Part shown: piece after piece, positions 50,846 through 63,996 of the stretch | Layout: every line of letters starts with the position of its first letter | Numbering within the stretch: position 1 is the stretch's first letter | DNA from: Mastigias papua | Taxonomy: Eukaryota > Cnidaria > Scyphozoa > Rhizostomeae > Mastigiidae | Length of the DNA: 64,000 bases | NCBI GenBank assembly: GCA_964019165.1 | Contig: OZ025270.1 | Span: 14,332,159-14,396,158, forward strand | Direction of reading: 5' to 3' | Translations under genes and position numbers: made by a program | Notes under the pieces: model-generated | Seen by the model: only the letters and a program-made list of their open reading frames with translations | Told to the model about the DNA's origin: nothing | The model's database searches: none

Positions 50846-51974
50846 TCAAGAAATCATTTGTATCATCTTGTGTACACTGTATTTTATCCCTTTTTTTACA
50901 AGGTCTTTTGTAGCTTCTCGAATTTCAGGAGTTATGGACAAAGGACCTTTTCGTCCAGCAGGAAATTGGTTCTCCTTCACTGCAATTGGCTCTGAATTTT
51001 GCACAATCTGTGACAAGCTGTTGTCCGATAAACTTGTCACTGGGTAGGAACGTTGCTATAGTGGAGCCACATGACACTTGTAGCACAGAATTCGCCAAGC
51101 AGATATTTTAGGGATTCATAATGTCCCATTGTGAAAAGAAATGACCTACATCGTTGAAACCAAAGTTCTAATGGATAGTTTACATTATACTTAAAATCTA
51201 CCAAAAACCCCCTTACATTGTCCTGTCAGCTTATCCAACCTCTCAGTTATGTGCTTGCAATATAAATTATGAGATTTTTCAACTCATTACGGAAATGAAA
51301 TGCTAAGTTTAAAATCGCTCCTAGGGAGTCTTTGGCGTATATTTTGCATATGTATGTCATGGTAGAATTTGTGTAGTCTTTGTCAACATATACGCATTCG
51401 ATGTGGAACCACTCTGCACATTTGTCGTAAGAAACCCAATTGATGTCCTTCCTCTAGGATGCACTGCACTCTGACTTGCATTTATCGCAAACACTTTCAT
51501 TACATGTCACCTTTTCTGCAAATAACTTTTTGCCGTAGGGTGTCAAGCTCTCCCAGCCTCGAACCATCTTCCTTCTTATATCACCCATACTACTGCTCGT
51601 ACGAACCAGAGCTCTGCACACGTGCCTCTTATAAGCTGTGTACCCTAACTTGGCATGCTTCCGTACAGTTTCCTCTCCTCCTTTGTATCATTTGCTGTAG
51701 CACTGTTGCAATCAAGATTCATTCTGCATTTCTTTGCGGATTTCTGTTCTATGGTGAGTGATAACATTATTGGTGTTTCTTGTGCTTTCTGATAGCAGCC
51801 GCTTGTTGAAGCCTTTCTCTTTGCAGGGGACTTCTTCAGCTTGTTCCAAGCTTCCACAATGCTTCCCAACTCCTCCTGGTCAGATTTAAATTCGCCACAC
51901 AAGCTGTTGCTTGTCTCCAAACCTGTTACCAAATTTTTAACATTTGTTGATAGTAGGCGATTTCGTGCTCTCAC
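50846..51974 (-). pseudogene. PHD-finger ORF remnant, possibly transposon-linked
   Basis: The frame 51974-51645 is a basic, Ser/Lys-rich segment (WNKLKKSPAKRKASTSGCYQ). In another frame it continues as LGYTAYKRHVCRALVRTSSS, IRRKMVRGWESLTPYGKKLF, faintly HMG-box-like. Around 51475-51330 it reads ESVCDKCKSEC, a stop, then WVSYDKCAEWFHIECVYVDK and TYICK, a PHD finger pattern (C-x2-C ... CAEWFHxEC). A final frame, 51040-50846, is unassigned. PHD fingers bind histone tails and are carried by some host proteins and some mobile elements; which applies here is unknown. Stops show decay. Confidence 0.45.
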
Positions 51975-52454
51975 TCAGGCCCTCTTACAAGCCATTTTTA
52001 TATTATCTACTTAAACCTCTCTTATCTTTTCAGCATTTCCCAGTGAAATTTGCTTGGAGCATACACAGTTTAGATGGATCAATTTTCTTCAAACTGAAGA
52101 AATGTCCCACCGTTGCATTTGTCTTCTTTGCGACAGCTATGCTGCTTTCCAAGACTCCCGGCAAGCTAGAAACATATATTATGTTATACCTTCTCAGTTC
52201 TTGAAGATGTAAATTTCCTCATAGCATGATATAGGGCGATTTTCTTCTTAACCACGCCCTGAACTCGGGCATGTAATGACTCTTTCCTTTGAACTTGCAG
52301 ATACTCCTGGACTAGTGTTATCCCTTTGTGTTACTATCATTCCTTCACATTTGCCATATTGCTCTGCCAGGAATCTGTGCATCTGTGAATTGCAACTGTT
52401 TTGCAGTCCTTTTTTCTCTTCTCTGCAAAGGATTTTGGATGTAACATCTGTTGG

Positions 52455-52542
52455 AGCTCATATAATCATCACATATAATCGATTTAATTTTCAGCCCGGG
52501 TAAAGTTACAAACGGGCTGAAATCTCTCATATAATCAGGCCC
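52455..52542. mobile_element. Right end of the Harbinger-like MITE family seen at 26.6 kb
   Basis: TTTTCAGCCCGGGTAAAGTT and ATATAATCAGGCCC match the right arm at 27250-27324 and, inverted, its left arm. The end is followed by TAA. The left end was not located. It directly abuts the 3' limit of LINE C. Confidence 0.65.
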
Positions 52543-55222
52543 TAAGACGTTCCTGGATTTCTATGGTCCTTGATTGCAATTTCCCTATGGAGCATGCTTC
52601 TATTCTAGCTCTGTAGACAATTTTGTCAAAAACTGTCTTGCATGTGCCAGCTCCTGTTAGATTGCAATCTGTCCCTCTTTGTAAACACGTATCAAATGAT
52701 GCATCCTTATCCTTATGGAGCACCCTTAATGCACGCTTATGTGTTCTATTTATCTCTTTGCTTGCAGCTTTAGACGGGGGCATCCAAATTAAAAGGCAAT
52801 AATTGAAATTTGCCAGCACTGTTATTCTACAGAAAAGTTTAGCTTGTGCGTTGTCAAGATCGTTTCTAAGTCTTGAGAATGAACTCACTTTTCTGTTTAC
52901 CTTGCACAGTTCGAAGATATGGTCGTCAAAGTTCAATTTAGAATCATTCGTTACTCCTAAGAGCTTGAGTTGTTGGCATTGATTGAAGATCTTATCATTA
53001 TTACTTAAGCACATTTGCTGATCACTTTTAAGACCAAGGAACATGAGTTGGAATTTTTCAGGGTTTGCTACCATCCCGTTTTCAGTAAACCATTGTAAAA
53101 TAGATGACAGATCATTTTCCAAGTTATTGATCACTTCTTCGAGGGTGTTACTTCTTGCGTATATTGTATTGTCATCTGCAAAGCTGCAGATTTCTAATTC
53201 CAAGTCCATTTGGAAAAGATCATTGATATAAATGTTGAATAGCATCGGTCCAAGGACCGATCCTTGTAGTATTCCTATCTTGATTTTACCAAGGGAACTG
53301 TAGGAGAAGCCCACTTTAACTCTTTAGGTACGGCCTGTCAAATAGCTACACATAAGTTTAAGGCTATTTCTGTCCAATCCATAGTCTTCCAATTTAGCTA
53401 TTAACAAGTCGTGTAGGATACAATCATAAGCCTTTGAAAGATCTATTAATACAGTACCAACTATCCCCGAAGCATCAGGACCTTTTCGCCAAGATTCGAT
53501 TACTCTAAGTAGTGTATCTTGCGTACCATAACCTTTTCTGAACGTAGATAAGCGATTTGACAATTTGTTCTCAATAAAACCATTTAGTTGCGAAGCTATC
53601 AACCGTTCAAAGATTTTTGCTATTGGTGGTAGTACACTTATTGGCCAATAATTTGATCTATCTGTTTGTACTCCTTTCTTATAGCCAGCTGACACATCGG
53701 TTATCTTCAAGTCGTTAGCAAAATCACAATTATTTATTGCTATATTAATACAGTCTGTTAAGTACGGGACCAGAGTGTCTTTGCTATTTTTTAGTATTTT
53801 CACAGGTATGTTTCCACTGTTAGCTTTACTTGTATCGATTGACTCTATCTGATCCATCACATTCCAGGGATAGACATGCGAACATTTAAACTGATCAGTT
53901 TGTGGTGAAGAAATTTTAATTACCTTGATGCTCGGATGATTCTTGTACTTTTTTACGGCATTAGATACCATAATATTGAGGTTATTTGTATAATTATCGT
54001 CAGGAGCACCCAGTCCTAGAGATTCAATAATATTTAAGAAGTATGTATTGAGAGTTTCCGCAATTTCAGTGCCATCGGTAGTGATCTATTCATCTTCAAT
54101 GAAGATTATTTTTCGCTCATTGGATTTATATTTGAAAACATTGGTTTAACTATTTTCAAAAATTTTCTGTCATTATCAATTGATTTTGGTGAGATACTTT
54201 TATGATAATCTCTTTTAGCTTTTTTGTTCATTTTTACAATCAAGTTTCTTTGCTTCATATATCGTCTAACGTCCTCCTCCTTCTTAGTTTTGTTGGCTTT
54301 ATTTTTCAGACTTGTGCGCAACATTATTTGCTTGAGAAGTTCTTTGTTAACATGTTGCTTCTTATTGACTCACAAAGTTTTTACTGTCGTTGGTGCATGT
54401 TGGTCCAATGTATCAGTGATGACCTTATATAATTCGCTGTTTTCAATAGGAGCATTTCTTCGCAGATTTGCATCCAGTTCAATACCAAACTGATCTTCGA
54501 AAAAACTCTTATATTGTCGAAATGCGATATTTTGGGGGGAATCTTGGTGTAAATAGATTTTAGTATAGTGTAGATATAATATCTAGTCACTATATCCAGT
54601 TTCAAATGACTGACTCTCTAAGAACGAGAGCTTCTTATTCGTAAGAATAAGGTCAATACAACGATCACTTTCAGTCTTGTAACACGATGGGTTGTGGATT
54701 AGGTTATAAAGACTATAATCCTCAATAAGAGAACTCACCTTCGAACCCTTAGGTTCCATGTTAAAATCTCCTAATATGACAATATTCTCATATTCTTGTA
54801 AGTAACTGTCGATTAATTTGGAAATCTCACTAATGAATAATGCTGGATCTTGTTTAGGTGGTTTGCAGATTGGCAGTAGCAACCAATTTTGTTTTCTAGT
54901 ATTAAGCTCGATAGGGATAACTTGAATTTCTTTTGATATGTATTCTTTAATCAGCTCTTTGCTGATGATTCCATCATTTAAGTAGACAAGAAGCCCACCA
55001 CTGTTTGTTGTAACATCAAGGCTGTATGGCTGTTTGAAACCCTCGATTAAAAAATTGTCCCTTAGGAAACGCGTCATCTAGCTTAGTTTCTGCTATCCTG
55101 AGTATGTCTAATAAGTTTTTGATCGTTAGCGAGAAATACGAAAACTTATTCCTTATGGAGTTGATGTTTATGTAGCCAATTATGATATTTCTCGGAAGAC
55201 TTTTTCGGAGGATTCTCATCCG
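52543..55222 (-). pseudogene. LINE C: nearly complete endonuclease-RT polyprotein, broken
   Basis: The start region reads LPRNIIIGYININSIRNKFS. The endonuclease then shows RIAETKLDDAFPKGQF with the catalytic Glu, GGLLVYLNDGI, IVILGDFNME and a terminal SDH-type end near 54583. A basic linker follows (54570-54110). RT follows in frames 53971-53324 and 53314-52535: GTVLIDLSKAYDCILHDLLI (motif A), GILQGSVLGPMLFNIYINDL (motif B), SFADDNTIYA (motif C). The tail reads SKEINRTHKRALRVLHKDKD. About four frameshifts or stops interrupt it. Its 5' end cuts into a gypsy integrase at 55222, and a MITE end abuts its 3' limit. Confidence 0.9.
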
Positions 55223-55940
55223 ACCATTAGACCACTTGTTGTAGCTAACCCCCTTCCTAAAAATAATCTTATAGGGCCCAACCCATTTCCTCCCAAACTT
55301 CTAGGATTTAGGATGGCGTAACCAGACTACCTGAACGATTCCAAATGATGGCCAGCTTTTATGACCCATATCATAGAAAGCACATTGCTGTTTTCTAGAA
55401 TTTTCTAGCTGTTGCCAAGCTAAAGCGTTAGCTGTTTGAATGGCCTTCCTAAGATGCTGCCTATACTCTGACTGGCTTAATGGTTTCGAAGCAGGGACTC
55501 CTAGTTCTACTTCTTTATGTATACGAGGTGGACGACCAAAGACTAGCGCATAGGTAGAGAATCCTGTTGGCGCATGCACGCTTGTAATAGAAGCAAAAAC
55601 AGCTTGATCTACCCACTGGTCCCAATCAGATTGTTTTTCAGATACAAAATTTGCACTGATTTCTTGCAGGGTCCGGTTCTGCCTCTCCACCTGTCCGTCA
55701 CCCTGTGGGTGGTAGTCAGTGGTTGGAGATTTCTTGATGCCCATTACCCCATATATTTTATGGAGTAACAATTGAAGCCTTTTGATCTCCAATGGGGAAT
55801 GCCTCGCACCACTTTGTGTAATGGCCCATCATGACCAATATATGTTGATTCTTAAAACTAGCTTTGCCTTTTATCGATAATTCCTTGGCAGATTTATTCA
55901 ACCCATCAATTGAAACAAGCCTGTTTTTTGAGTCGTACAA
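55223..55940 (-). pseudogene. gypsy integrase C-terminal half, internal deletion
   Basis: Frame 55940-55758 includes HILVMMGHYTKWCEAFPIG, the first part of the integrase catalytic core. Frame 55792-55301 continues with SPTTDYHPQGDGQVERQNRT, carrying the third catalytic residue (Glu), and GFSTYALVFGRPPRIHKEVE. The remaining tail KFGRKWVGPYKI reaches 55225, past one stop. The segment that should hold the second catalytic Asp is missing between the two frames. It belongs to a Ty3/gypsy element different in position and strand from the one at 3.4-5.3 kb, though possibly the same family. Confidence 0.85.
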
Positions 55941-55959
55941 ATTAGCCTGAGTAACACCA

Positions 55960-56322
55960 ATCTTGAAGGAGGGTGAAACATCTCAAAAGTCGAACTATCG
56001 CCCATTTTCTGTACTAACCGTCATTGCAAGACTGTTTGAAAAACTTGTCGCCAATCAACTACACCAATACATGACTGACAATGGCTACGTTTCTGCAGAC
56101 CATTCAGGGTTCTTACCCCTTTATTCCACAGTGACAAGTCTACTCAAAAGTACCGATGATTGGCACAATGGGTTAGATCTCGAAAAACTAGTTGACGTAG
56201 TTTTTATTGGCTTGAAAAAAGCATTTGATACTTTTGATCATGGCATCCTTTGCAAAAAGTTGGATTACTATGGTATCCAAGGGCGGGGATTGGCATGTAA
56301 AGAACGTTGGGTCTCAAAGTAA
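55960..56322 (+). pseudogene. LINE RT fingers/palm fragment (family A/B)
   Basis: Reads SNYRPFSVLTVIARLFEKLV, ANQLHQYMTDNGYVSADHSG, then DVVFIGLKKAFDTFDHGILC. The motif A Asp (IDLKKAFD in relatives) is replaced by Gly, so the active site is lost. Cut at both ends; opposite in strand to the neighbouring LINEs. Confidence 0.85.
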
Positions 56323-56539
56323 ATAAAATAGAACTATAGTTTTATTGTTTTATTGAGTTATAAAATGTAAGCAATAAATGATAAAAATGATGAAACTGAT
56401 GATGATGGTTTGGAAATTTGTCTATTCTTCGTGATGATGATTATAATGGTTGTGAGCCAAACTGCAGTGTTGATGTTGTCTGTGGCGATGTGATCACTTG
56501 TGATGGCTGTGAGCGGTCTTTTGTGAAATCGTAGAACAT

Positions 56540-56582
56540 ATGATAATAATAATATAATAATATAATAAAATAATAATATGAA
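56540..56582. repeat. (AAT)n-rich short microsatellite
   Basis: AATAATAATATAATAATATA and similar; plausibly the 3' tail of the minus-strand LINE fragment that follows. Confidence 0.7.
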
Positions 56583-56799
56583 ATTATTTAAAGTTGGTGT
56601 TTTTACATAGCTTTTAAAGAAACTAATTAAGACCAACTATTTACATACTCTAAAATATATTTAAAACAACTATGTACACGATGTATTTAACAGCTTCACT
56701 ATTTACAAATTTTACAATTGCAGTCCACTCCACTCCAATTTTTTATACGTTTCTTAAATGAGCAGTCGGAGGTTTGGCTTTTAATTTCATTTGGAAGCC

Positions 56800-57189
56800 T
56801 CAAAAAACTATATTATCATTTCCATATTTAATAGTGTTAGTTTGAGGCAACATGAGCTGGTTTTTTGATCGTAAATTATATTGAATACTCTTTTCTTGGA
56901 ACATGTTCCACATAAAAGATGGGTTTTCATTTTTCAAACATTTATAAATCTCAAGCATTAATCTTTTCAAATTTTTTATGTGAATTGTACATTCATTTGA
57001 TTTTTGTAAAAGTTCTTCAAATGGAGAAGAATAGTCATTTTGTAGAATTCGAAGTGCTCTCTTGTGGCTGCGGTTTAGCTCTTTATTGGCAGCTTTTCCA
57101 CAAAATATCCATATTAAAGAGCAATAATTAAACTGAGATGCTATAAATGAATCATATCCAAAAAATAGAATCATATGTTGGTACAGCAT
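56800..57189 (-). pseudogene. LINE C-terminal fragment (family C)
   Basis: One open frame of 129 codons containing FIASQFNYCSLIWIFCGKAA, NKELNRSHKRALRILQNDYS, SPFEELLQKSNECTIHIKNL and the tail LEIYKCLKNENPSFMWNMF. Same family as 14340-14760 and LINE C. The RT core is absent. Confidence 0.85.
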
Positions 57190-58460
<1,271 letters not shown>

Positions 58461-58477
58461 GGCACAATTGTCTATCA

Positions 58478-59391
<914 letters not shown>

Positions 59392-59421
59392 CATAAAAGA
59401 GAAGAACAATTAAACATACTT

Positions 59422-59468
59422 ATATACGCGACCGTGGGTTTCATGCCAACACAATCATCTGGCATATG
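59422..59468 (-). ncRNA. Hammerhead ribozyme-like motif 2 (PLE)
   Basis: Minus strand: ATATGC, then CAGATGA (one change from CTGATGA), stem II region, GAAA, stem III ACC/GGT with a CAC loop, cleavage-site C, then GCGTAT pairing with ATATGC (one G-U). Stem III and H17 fit the consensus better than motif 1, but the core U4 is changed. Confidence 0.55.
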
Positions 59469-59519
59469 GAGATAATAATTGAACAACGCTTAATAGCCTG
59501 AAGATGCTTGAAGTAAAGA

Positions 59520-59645
59520 TTAATGACAGTTGATGAAGGGGTTTTCATGAAAATTGCTTTTTAAATTTGTAAACAAAATCTTTCTCGCAGAGAATTCGCA
59601 GCCAAATTTGAAAGTGTCCGGATACTTTCGTGAGGGCAGTGTATA
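59520..59645 (-). mobile_element. Tc1/mariner end, inverted relative of 23955-24090
   Basis: On the minus strand it starts ACACTGCCCTCACGAAAGTA and continues through TTTGGCTGCGAATTCTCTGC to ATGAAAACCCC. It matches the end in RFC2 intron 1 over ~125 bp. A TA flanks the terminus. No transposase inward; probably a MITE or a truncated copy inserted in the PLE 3' region. Confidence 0.65.
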
Positions 59646-59775
59646 CGCACAACAAGTTGATATCAATAGAGTCCAGGTCATAAAATAGACCGTAGATCGT
59701 TAAATGGAGTCATGTCTACTTCAATGTTTTTAACAGGAGTTTATTTTGATGGCGGCATTTGCTGATTAGTTCTGA

Positions 59776-60900
59776 TCATTTATTAAGCAGTGATTCACTA
59801 TATATTGAGTCAGTGATAAACAGCTTTTCATATAAACATAAGTTACATTTTCCGTTATGTCGTATACCTTTATTTCTCTTTAATATCTTCCATTTTATTT
59901 CGAAGGTTTTATTATTCTCTTTCAGTTGCCAAACATGTTTTGTTAATTCTGTGTTATTCCGGTACCTGATATTATTAAAATCTTTGATATGGTTTCTATA
60001 TCTTTCTTTAAATGTTGTTTCTGAGAGTCCAATATATTTTTTCATATTTCCTTCTGATTTCACAGTAGCGTGGAATACGATTCTAGTCGTGAGACATTTT
60101 CCGTTCAGTGGGCAGTTGCTTTGATTTCAGCAATTGACAAGAAGGTTGTCATCCTTTGTTGGTTTTAATACTGAATTGTTGAGTTCTGATGTTATAGAGG
60201 TCTTATGTATGTACTTTATTTCACTATTTGGCTTTTTATACGGTTGATATGTTTCCGTATCTAGAGCAAATGTAACATCTAATAAGTCCAAGGACTTTTG
60301 ATTAGCAAAAATAGTAATTTTCAATCCACAACCTTTAAACACTTTGATGATGTTTTTCTTTATTCTCTCAATTTGAGATCCTGATAAATTTTCAAAAACT
60401 CCCAACCCATCATTTCTATATAGCCCGATACTGTTTTTATCAATGCATTCTCCTAGAAAGTTCAATATCCTATAAGCACCAACAAATTCACTGCATTCTG
60501 CTCCATCAAAACATCCCATTAGTATATCAAAATCCTGGTTGCCATCTTTCTATGTCCAAGGAGACCAGTCGTAGAAAAGAAATGTCTTCCTTGATTGCAT
60601 AACAATGCTGATATCATCACCGATTATTGTAGTATATTTCTTTGCAAATGAAATGGCGCTCTCGAATAGGCTACTGGATATAGATGGATGAAAGCTTTCT
60701 ACATCAAATGTAATGAATGTTCTTTTTGTGATTGATACTAATAAGCCAGTAAATAAAATCTTTCGTATTCTTCCATTGATTTATTTGTGTAGCGGATTTT
60801 ATATTCTTATTTATATTATCTAATATATTTTTGCTAATTTTTCCAATTTCTGACTTTGAAGGATTGATTTATCTAAATGATTTGATATGTGGAAAATCCT
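59776..60900 (-). pseudogene. Penelope-like element: RT and GIY-YIG endonuclease
   Basis: Minus strand, 5' to 3': TFITFDVESFHPSISSSLFE (RT motif A), FDILMGCFDGAECSEFVGAY (motif B), IGLYRNDGLGVFENLSG (motif C; relatives have YRDDG, so the first catalytic Asp is Asn here), LKITIFANQKSLDLLDVTFA, YKKPNSEIKYIHK. A gap of about 60 bp and a frame change follow. Frame 60063-59776 is the GIY-YIG nuclease: MKKYIGLSETTFKERYRNHI, NTELTKHVWQLKENN, KCNLCLYEKLFI. A TAG near 60556 also breaks the RT. With the fragment at 58.7-59.2 kb it forms a head-to-tail pair, as is usual for PLEs. Confidence 0.88.
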
Positions 60901-61760
60901 CTTTATGATCTTTTACTGTAATACATGCTTGATAAGCACGACTGAAAATAGTATATGATAATATATGATTGAAAAGCACGACTGGCCAAACAACAGGCCA
61001 TTACGCTGTACAGTCAAAAATATCGAAAGAAACTTTGAGCTATGCAAAGCTAAGAGCTGTATATAGTACCAGCCTGGAAACTACTTTACAGCTATGACTA
61101 TTAAAAGATTCTCTTCAACATATACATATGAAGAGATTACAGGAAAAAAAATCTAACATACTCCATAACGGGACCATTGGTTTCATGTGGTTTACACAAT
61201 CATGAAGCATAAATTAGTAAGCATTAAGTCAATTATCAAGTTAAAAAACAAATTATCAATAGAATAAAGTTCGTTATTATAGAATGTGGTTCGTTGTTTG
61301 GAGTCTCTGTGGATACACACTAGAGGGACAAAAGTATTGCAACACCCTGTTAAAAATGGCGGCTTTCTACGGGACAACGGCCTAATCTTTGAAATTTACA
61401 TAGCAGAATTATCACAATGTAGGGGCTTCTTCCATCTTAACTTAGGCTGGAAAATATTCGTCATTCACTCAATTTCGAATTAAAACAAACTTTTTAACTC
61501 TATCTAGAAATATTGATAGAAAGGTAAACAAAACTGTTGAAGGAGTGACCTTAAATGTTTAGACAGTGATTTTAGGAAGGTGGTAAGGAGAAGTACCGTT
61601 ACATTACACATTTTCTGACAAAATGACATGGTATTTCACTGCCTTTAACGACAAAATATATTGGACTGACCGTTTTTTAACAAAAATGTTAGCTGTGCGG
61701 TTCTCTTTATTTAGATATTCGTTATCTTTGTTCTGTGGAGCAGTTTCAGGCGAGACACGC

Positions 61761-61761
<1 letters not shown>
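60901..61761. other. PLE 5' region and unassigned sequence
   Basis: Contains hammerhead-like motif 3. At about 61319 it reads CACTAGAGGGACAAAAGTAT followed by TGCAACACC, a possible Tc1-like end with no partner found. No coding frame is recognised upstream of the RT motif A block. Confidence 0.4.
61164..61212 (-). ncRNA. Hammerhead ribozyme-like motif 3, upstream of the PLE RT (degenerate)
   Basis: Minus strand: CTTCATGA in place of CTGATGA, a 4-bp stem II TGTG/CACA, GAAA, stem III ACC/GGT with an AAT loop, and C at the cleavage site. Stem I is not convincing. Its place 5' of the RT fits the leading pseudo-LTR of the element. Confidence 0.45.

Positions 61762-61846
<85 letters not shown>
61762..61846 (+). 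repeat. (ATT)n microsatellite, likely 3' tail of the R2-group LINE
   Basis: About 28 uninterrupted ATT triplets. In the sense of the adjacent minus-strand LINE it is (AAT)n and lies ~120 bp past that element's stop codon. Confidence 0.95.
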
Positions 61847-61967
61847 GGTAAGTAAAAAAGCTACGGTTAAATAGCCAACATCTGCGGACCATCAAATATT
61901 GTTGATCCGAAAACTAAACAACATTCTACATACAAAACAGGACACGTAATAGTAACATTGTCAATAT

Positions 61968-63542
61968 CTACTCATCGGCTTGTAAAAGTCCCGACAAAAC
62001 TCTTCTAACCATACTCTCACTGTCCATTAACACAGTTTTCTGCATCTCTGCTACCGTTGCTTTAGCTAATCGTTCCTTTTCTGGATGTTTACTAAATACT
62101 CTTTCCACATCACACAGAACTTGCTTTATACCTCCACCAAGAGCACCAATAACTACAGGGACAATCTCTACATCATAGCCAAGTCTCCTCTCCCTTAGTT
62201 CAAATGCAAGTTGTCGATACTTAGTCAATTTCTCGTGTCTTTTGGCAACTATGTTTGCTTGCTGTGGGCATGCCATATCACAAATCCAAATCTTACTCTT
62301 TTCTTTGTCCTCCAGTATCAGATCCGGTCTCCTAGATGTTGTCGTTTTTCGCAAGTTGAACTCAAAGTCCCAGATTAACTTGGAATTCGCATTTTCTAAA
62401 ACTTTCCCTCTTGTCCAATTCTCTTTATACCACACTACTTCCCTTGCTACCAATCCGTACTCCTTTGCCCATGCAATTGCCATTACCATCAACGCTCTGT
62501 TGTGTCTTGCTAAATACTCACTGTTGGCCATCACCTTACATCCAGCTACAAGGTGTTCCAAAGTTTCATTGAAATCACCACATAATCGACACCTCCCATT
62601 CTCAATCAATCCTCTTACCATCTTCCATCCTCTTGTCTCCACCATCTGCTCCATCAATATCATTATTGATGATGTCTTCCTTGGTGTCAACCGTTGTTTT
62701 AGCCAAAGATGGCATTCCTGTTCTTGCTTTCCATATATGTCACTTTGCAATTCTTTCTGTCTGTAATTCTCTTTTCGTTTAAGTTGTGTACCTCTCTTCA
62801 ATTCTTGTTTTACTCTCTTCCATGTCGCTTTCCAGTCTAATTCCAAGACCTCTCCCATTAATCTTACATTGTTCCCTACAAATTCAAAATCTCTATCTAT
62901 ATCCATCATCGAATTTACTGCTTCGTCAATGATTGCATTGGATTCTTTCTTGTTCTCTCTTCTCCATGCCGCTTGAATCCACTTATTACTTGACTTACAC
63001 ATATAGCAAGCAACTCTTGTTCTAGTCTCTGCATAAACATCCCTCATAGATTGTAATCCCCTCCCTCCTTGGTCTCTCTTCAAATATAATCGCTCATCAC
63101 TTGCCTGTTTACCCAACATGTGTTTCATTCTCAACTCTCTTTTAATAACCTGGTCTAGCTCATTTAGCTCATTTTTTGTCATTTTGCATACATTCATTGG
63201 ATAGGCTGCCACTGGGATGACCTTAGAATTGATAGCCTGTATCAAATTTTCATCATTTAGTTCGGATGTCAATAATACCCTCATCCTGCTTGTTACTTCC
63301 TCTTTAACCCTTTTATATACATTCTTTGCTTTTATACCGTTTGACTGTTCCACCCCAAGAAACCTATACATTTCATCTTGAGTTGGGTCCAAAGCCTTCA
63401 TCCTTTCCTGCAACACTTGCAGCCCTTCGCCTTTTATCATTTTCCCACGCTCAAACACAATTTCTGCGCACTTTGAAACGCCATAGCAAGCACCTGTATC
63501 AAAGCTCGCTTGTACAATGATTTCGTTTATCTCCTTTAACAA
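61968..63542 (-). CDS. R2-group LINE: RT thumb, zinc knuckle and restriction-like endonuclease
   Basis: A 524-codon uninterrupted frame. It starts just after the RT active site (LLKEINEIIVQASFDTGACY), runs through the thumb with AINSKVIPVAAYPMNVCKMT and KQASDERLYLKRDQGGRGLQ, a basic linker, then CRLCGDFNETLEHLVAGC (CX2CX8HX4C knuckle). The restriction-like endonuclease follows, with RRPDLILEDKEKSKIWICD (PD...D) and AKRHEKLTKYRQLA (KxxKY). This architecture (single C-terminal REL nuclease, no apurinic nuclease) defines the R2/R4/NeSL group. The ATG at 63542 is not the true start: the frame is open upstream through the RT active site FFVDDLKVY, which is offset from the preceding RT frame. Confidence 0.9.
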   Translation of the reverse strand: MLKEINEIIVQASFDTGACYGVSKCAEIVFERGKMIKGEGLQVLQERMKALDPTQDEMYRFLGVEQSNGIKAKNVYKRVKEEVTSRMRVLLTSELNDENLIQAINSKVIPVAAYPMNVCKMTKNELNELDQVIKRELRMKHMLGKQASDERLYLKRDQGGRGLQSMRDVYAETRTRVACYMCKSSNKWIQAAWRRENKKESNAIIDEAVNSMMDIDRDFEFVGNNVRLMGEVLELDWKATWKRVKQELKRGTQLKRKENYRQKELQSDIYGKQEQECHLWLKQRLTPRKTSSIMILMEQMVETRGWKMVRGLIENGRCRLCGDFNETLEHLVAGCKVMANSEYLARHNRALMVMAIAWAKEYGLVAREVVWYKENWTRGKVLENANSKLIWDFEFNLRKTTTSRRPDLILEDKEKSKIWICDMACPQQANIVAKRHEKLTKYRQLAFELRERRLGYDVEIVPVVIGALGGGIKQVLCDVERVFSKHPEKERLAKATVAEMQKTVLMDSESMVRRVLSGLLQADE

Positions 63543-63570
63543 ATCATGTGATTCCTGGTATACCTTAAGA

Positions 63571-63996
63571 TCATCTACGAAAAAACTGTGTCCTGTTTAC
63601 ATTTCTCATTCCTGGCTCTCCCATCCGATATCCTTTGCTCTGTTCAAGCAACTTAGCAATAGGTATTTCTGTAATACAAAACCCAACCGGTGAGTAACTA
63701 TCTCCCTGTAGAAACCCACATTTTATGTCTATCCATCTACTTACACACTTTTCCCCATCCTTCCACAGCTCCAATCGTGTTTTCCATTTATTCATTAATG
63801 CCTTCAAAACTGAGATAATCACTGCAGGTATACCAATCCACTCATATACTCGTATCATCCAGTCATGATGCACTTTGTCATAAGCTTTCTTGTAATCATA
63901 GTAGGCCACAGCTAAATTCCGATGGTAGGCCTTTACTTCTTCCATAATACACTTGTCAATAAGTAACTGGTCAACTGTGCCAAGCACCCCTGCCAC
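63571..63996 (-). CDS. R2-group LINE: RT fingers/palm, continues beyond the window
   Basis: The frame enters from the right edge. It contains LLIDKCIMEEVKAYHRNLAV, AYYDYKKAYDKVHHDWMIRV (motif A) and IKCGFLQGDSYSPVGFCITE (motif B, LQGDxxSP as in the R2 group). It ends at a TGA directly at the FVDD motif. The catalytic motif is read in the next frame because of a run of six T around 63581-63586. The 5' part, including any DNA-binding zinc fingers that set target specificity, is outside the window. Confidence 0.88.
   Translation of the reverse strand: MAGVLGTVDQLLIDKCIMEEVKAYHRNLAVAYYDYKKAYDKVHHDWMIRVYEWIGIPAVIISVLKALMNKWKTRLELWKDGEKCVSRWIDIKCGFLQGDSYSPVGFCITEIPIAKLLEQSKGYRMGEPGMRNVNRTQFFRR

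Noticed and set aside
61317..61350. Tc1-like terminal repeat (GAGGGACAAAAGTATTGCAA)
   Set aside because: Resembles Tc1 ends, but no partner end or transposase was found; too short to list as an element.
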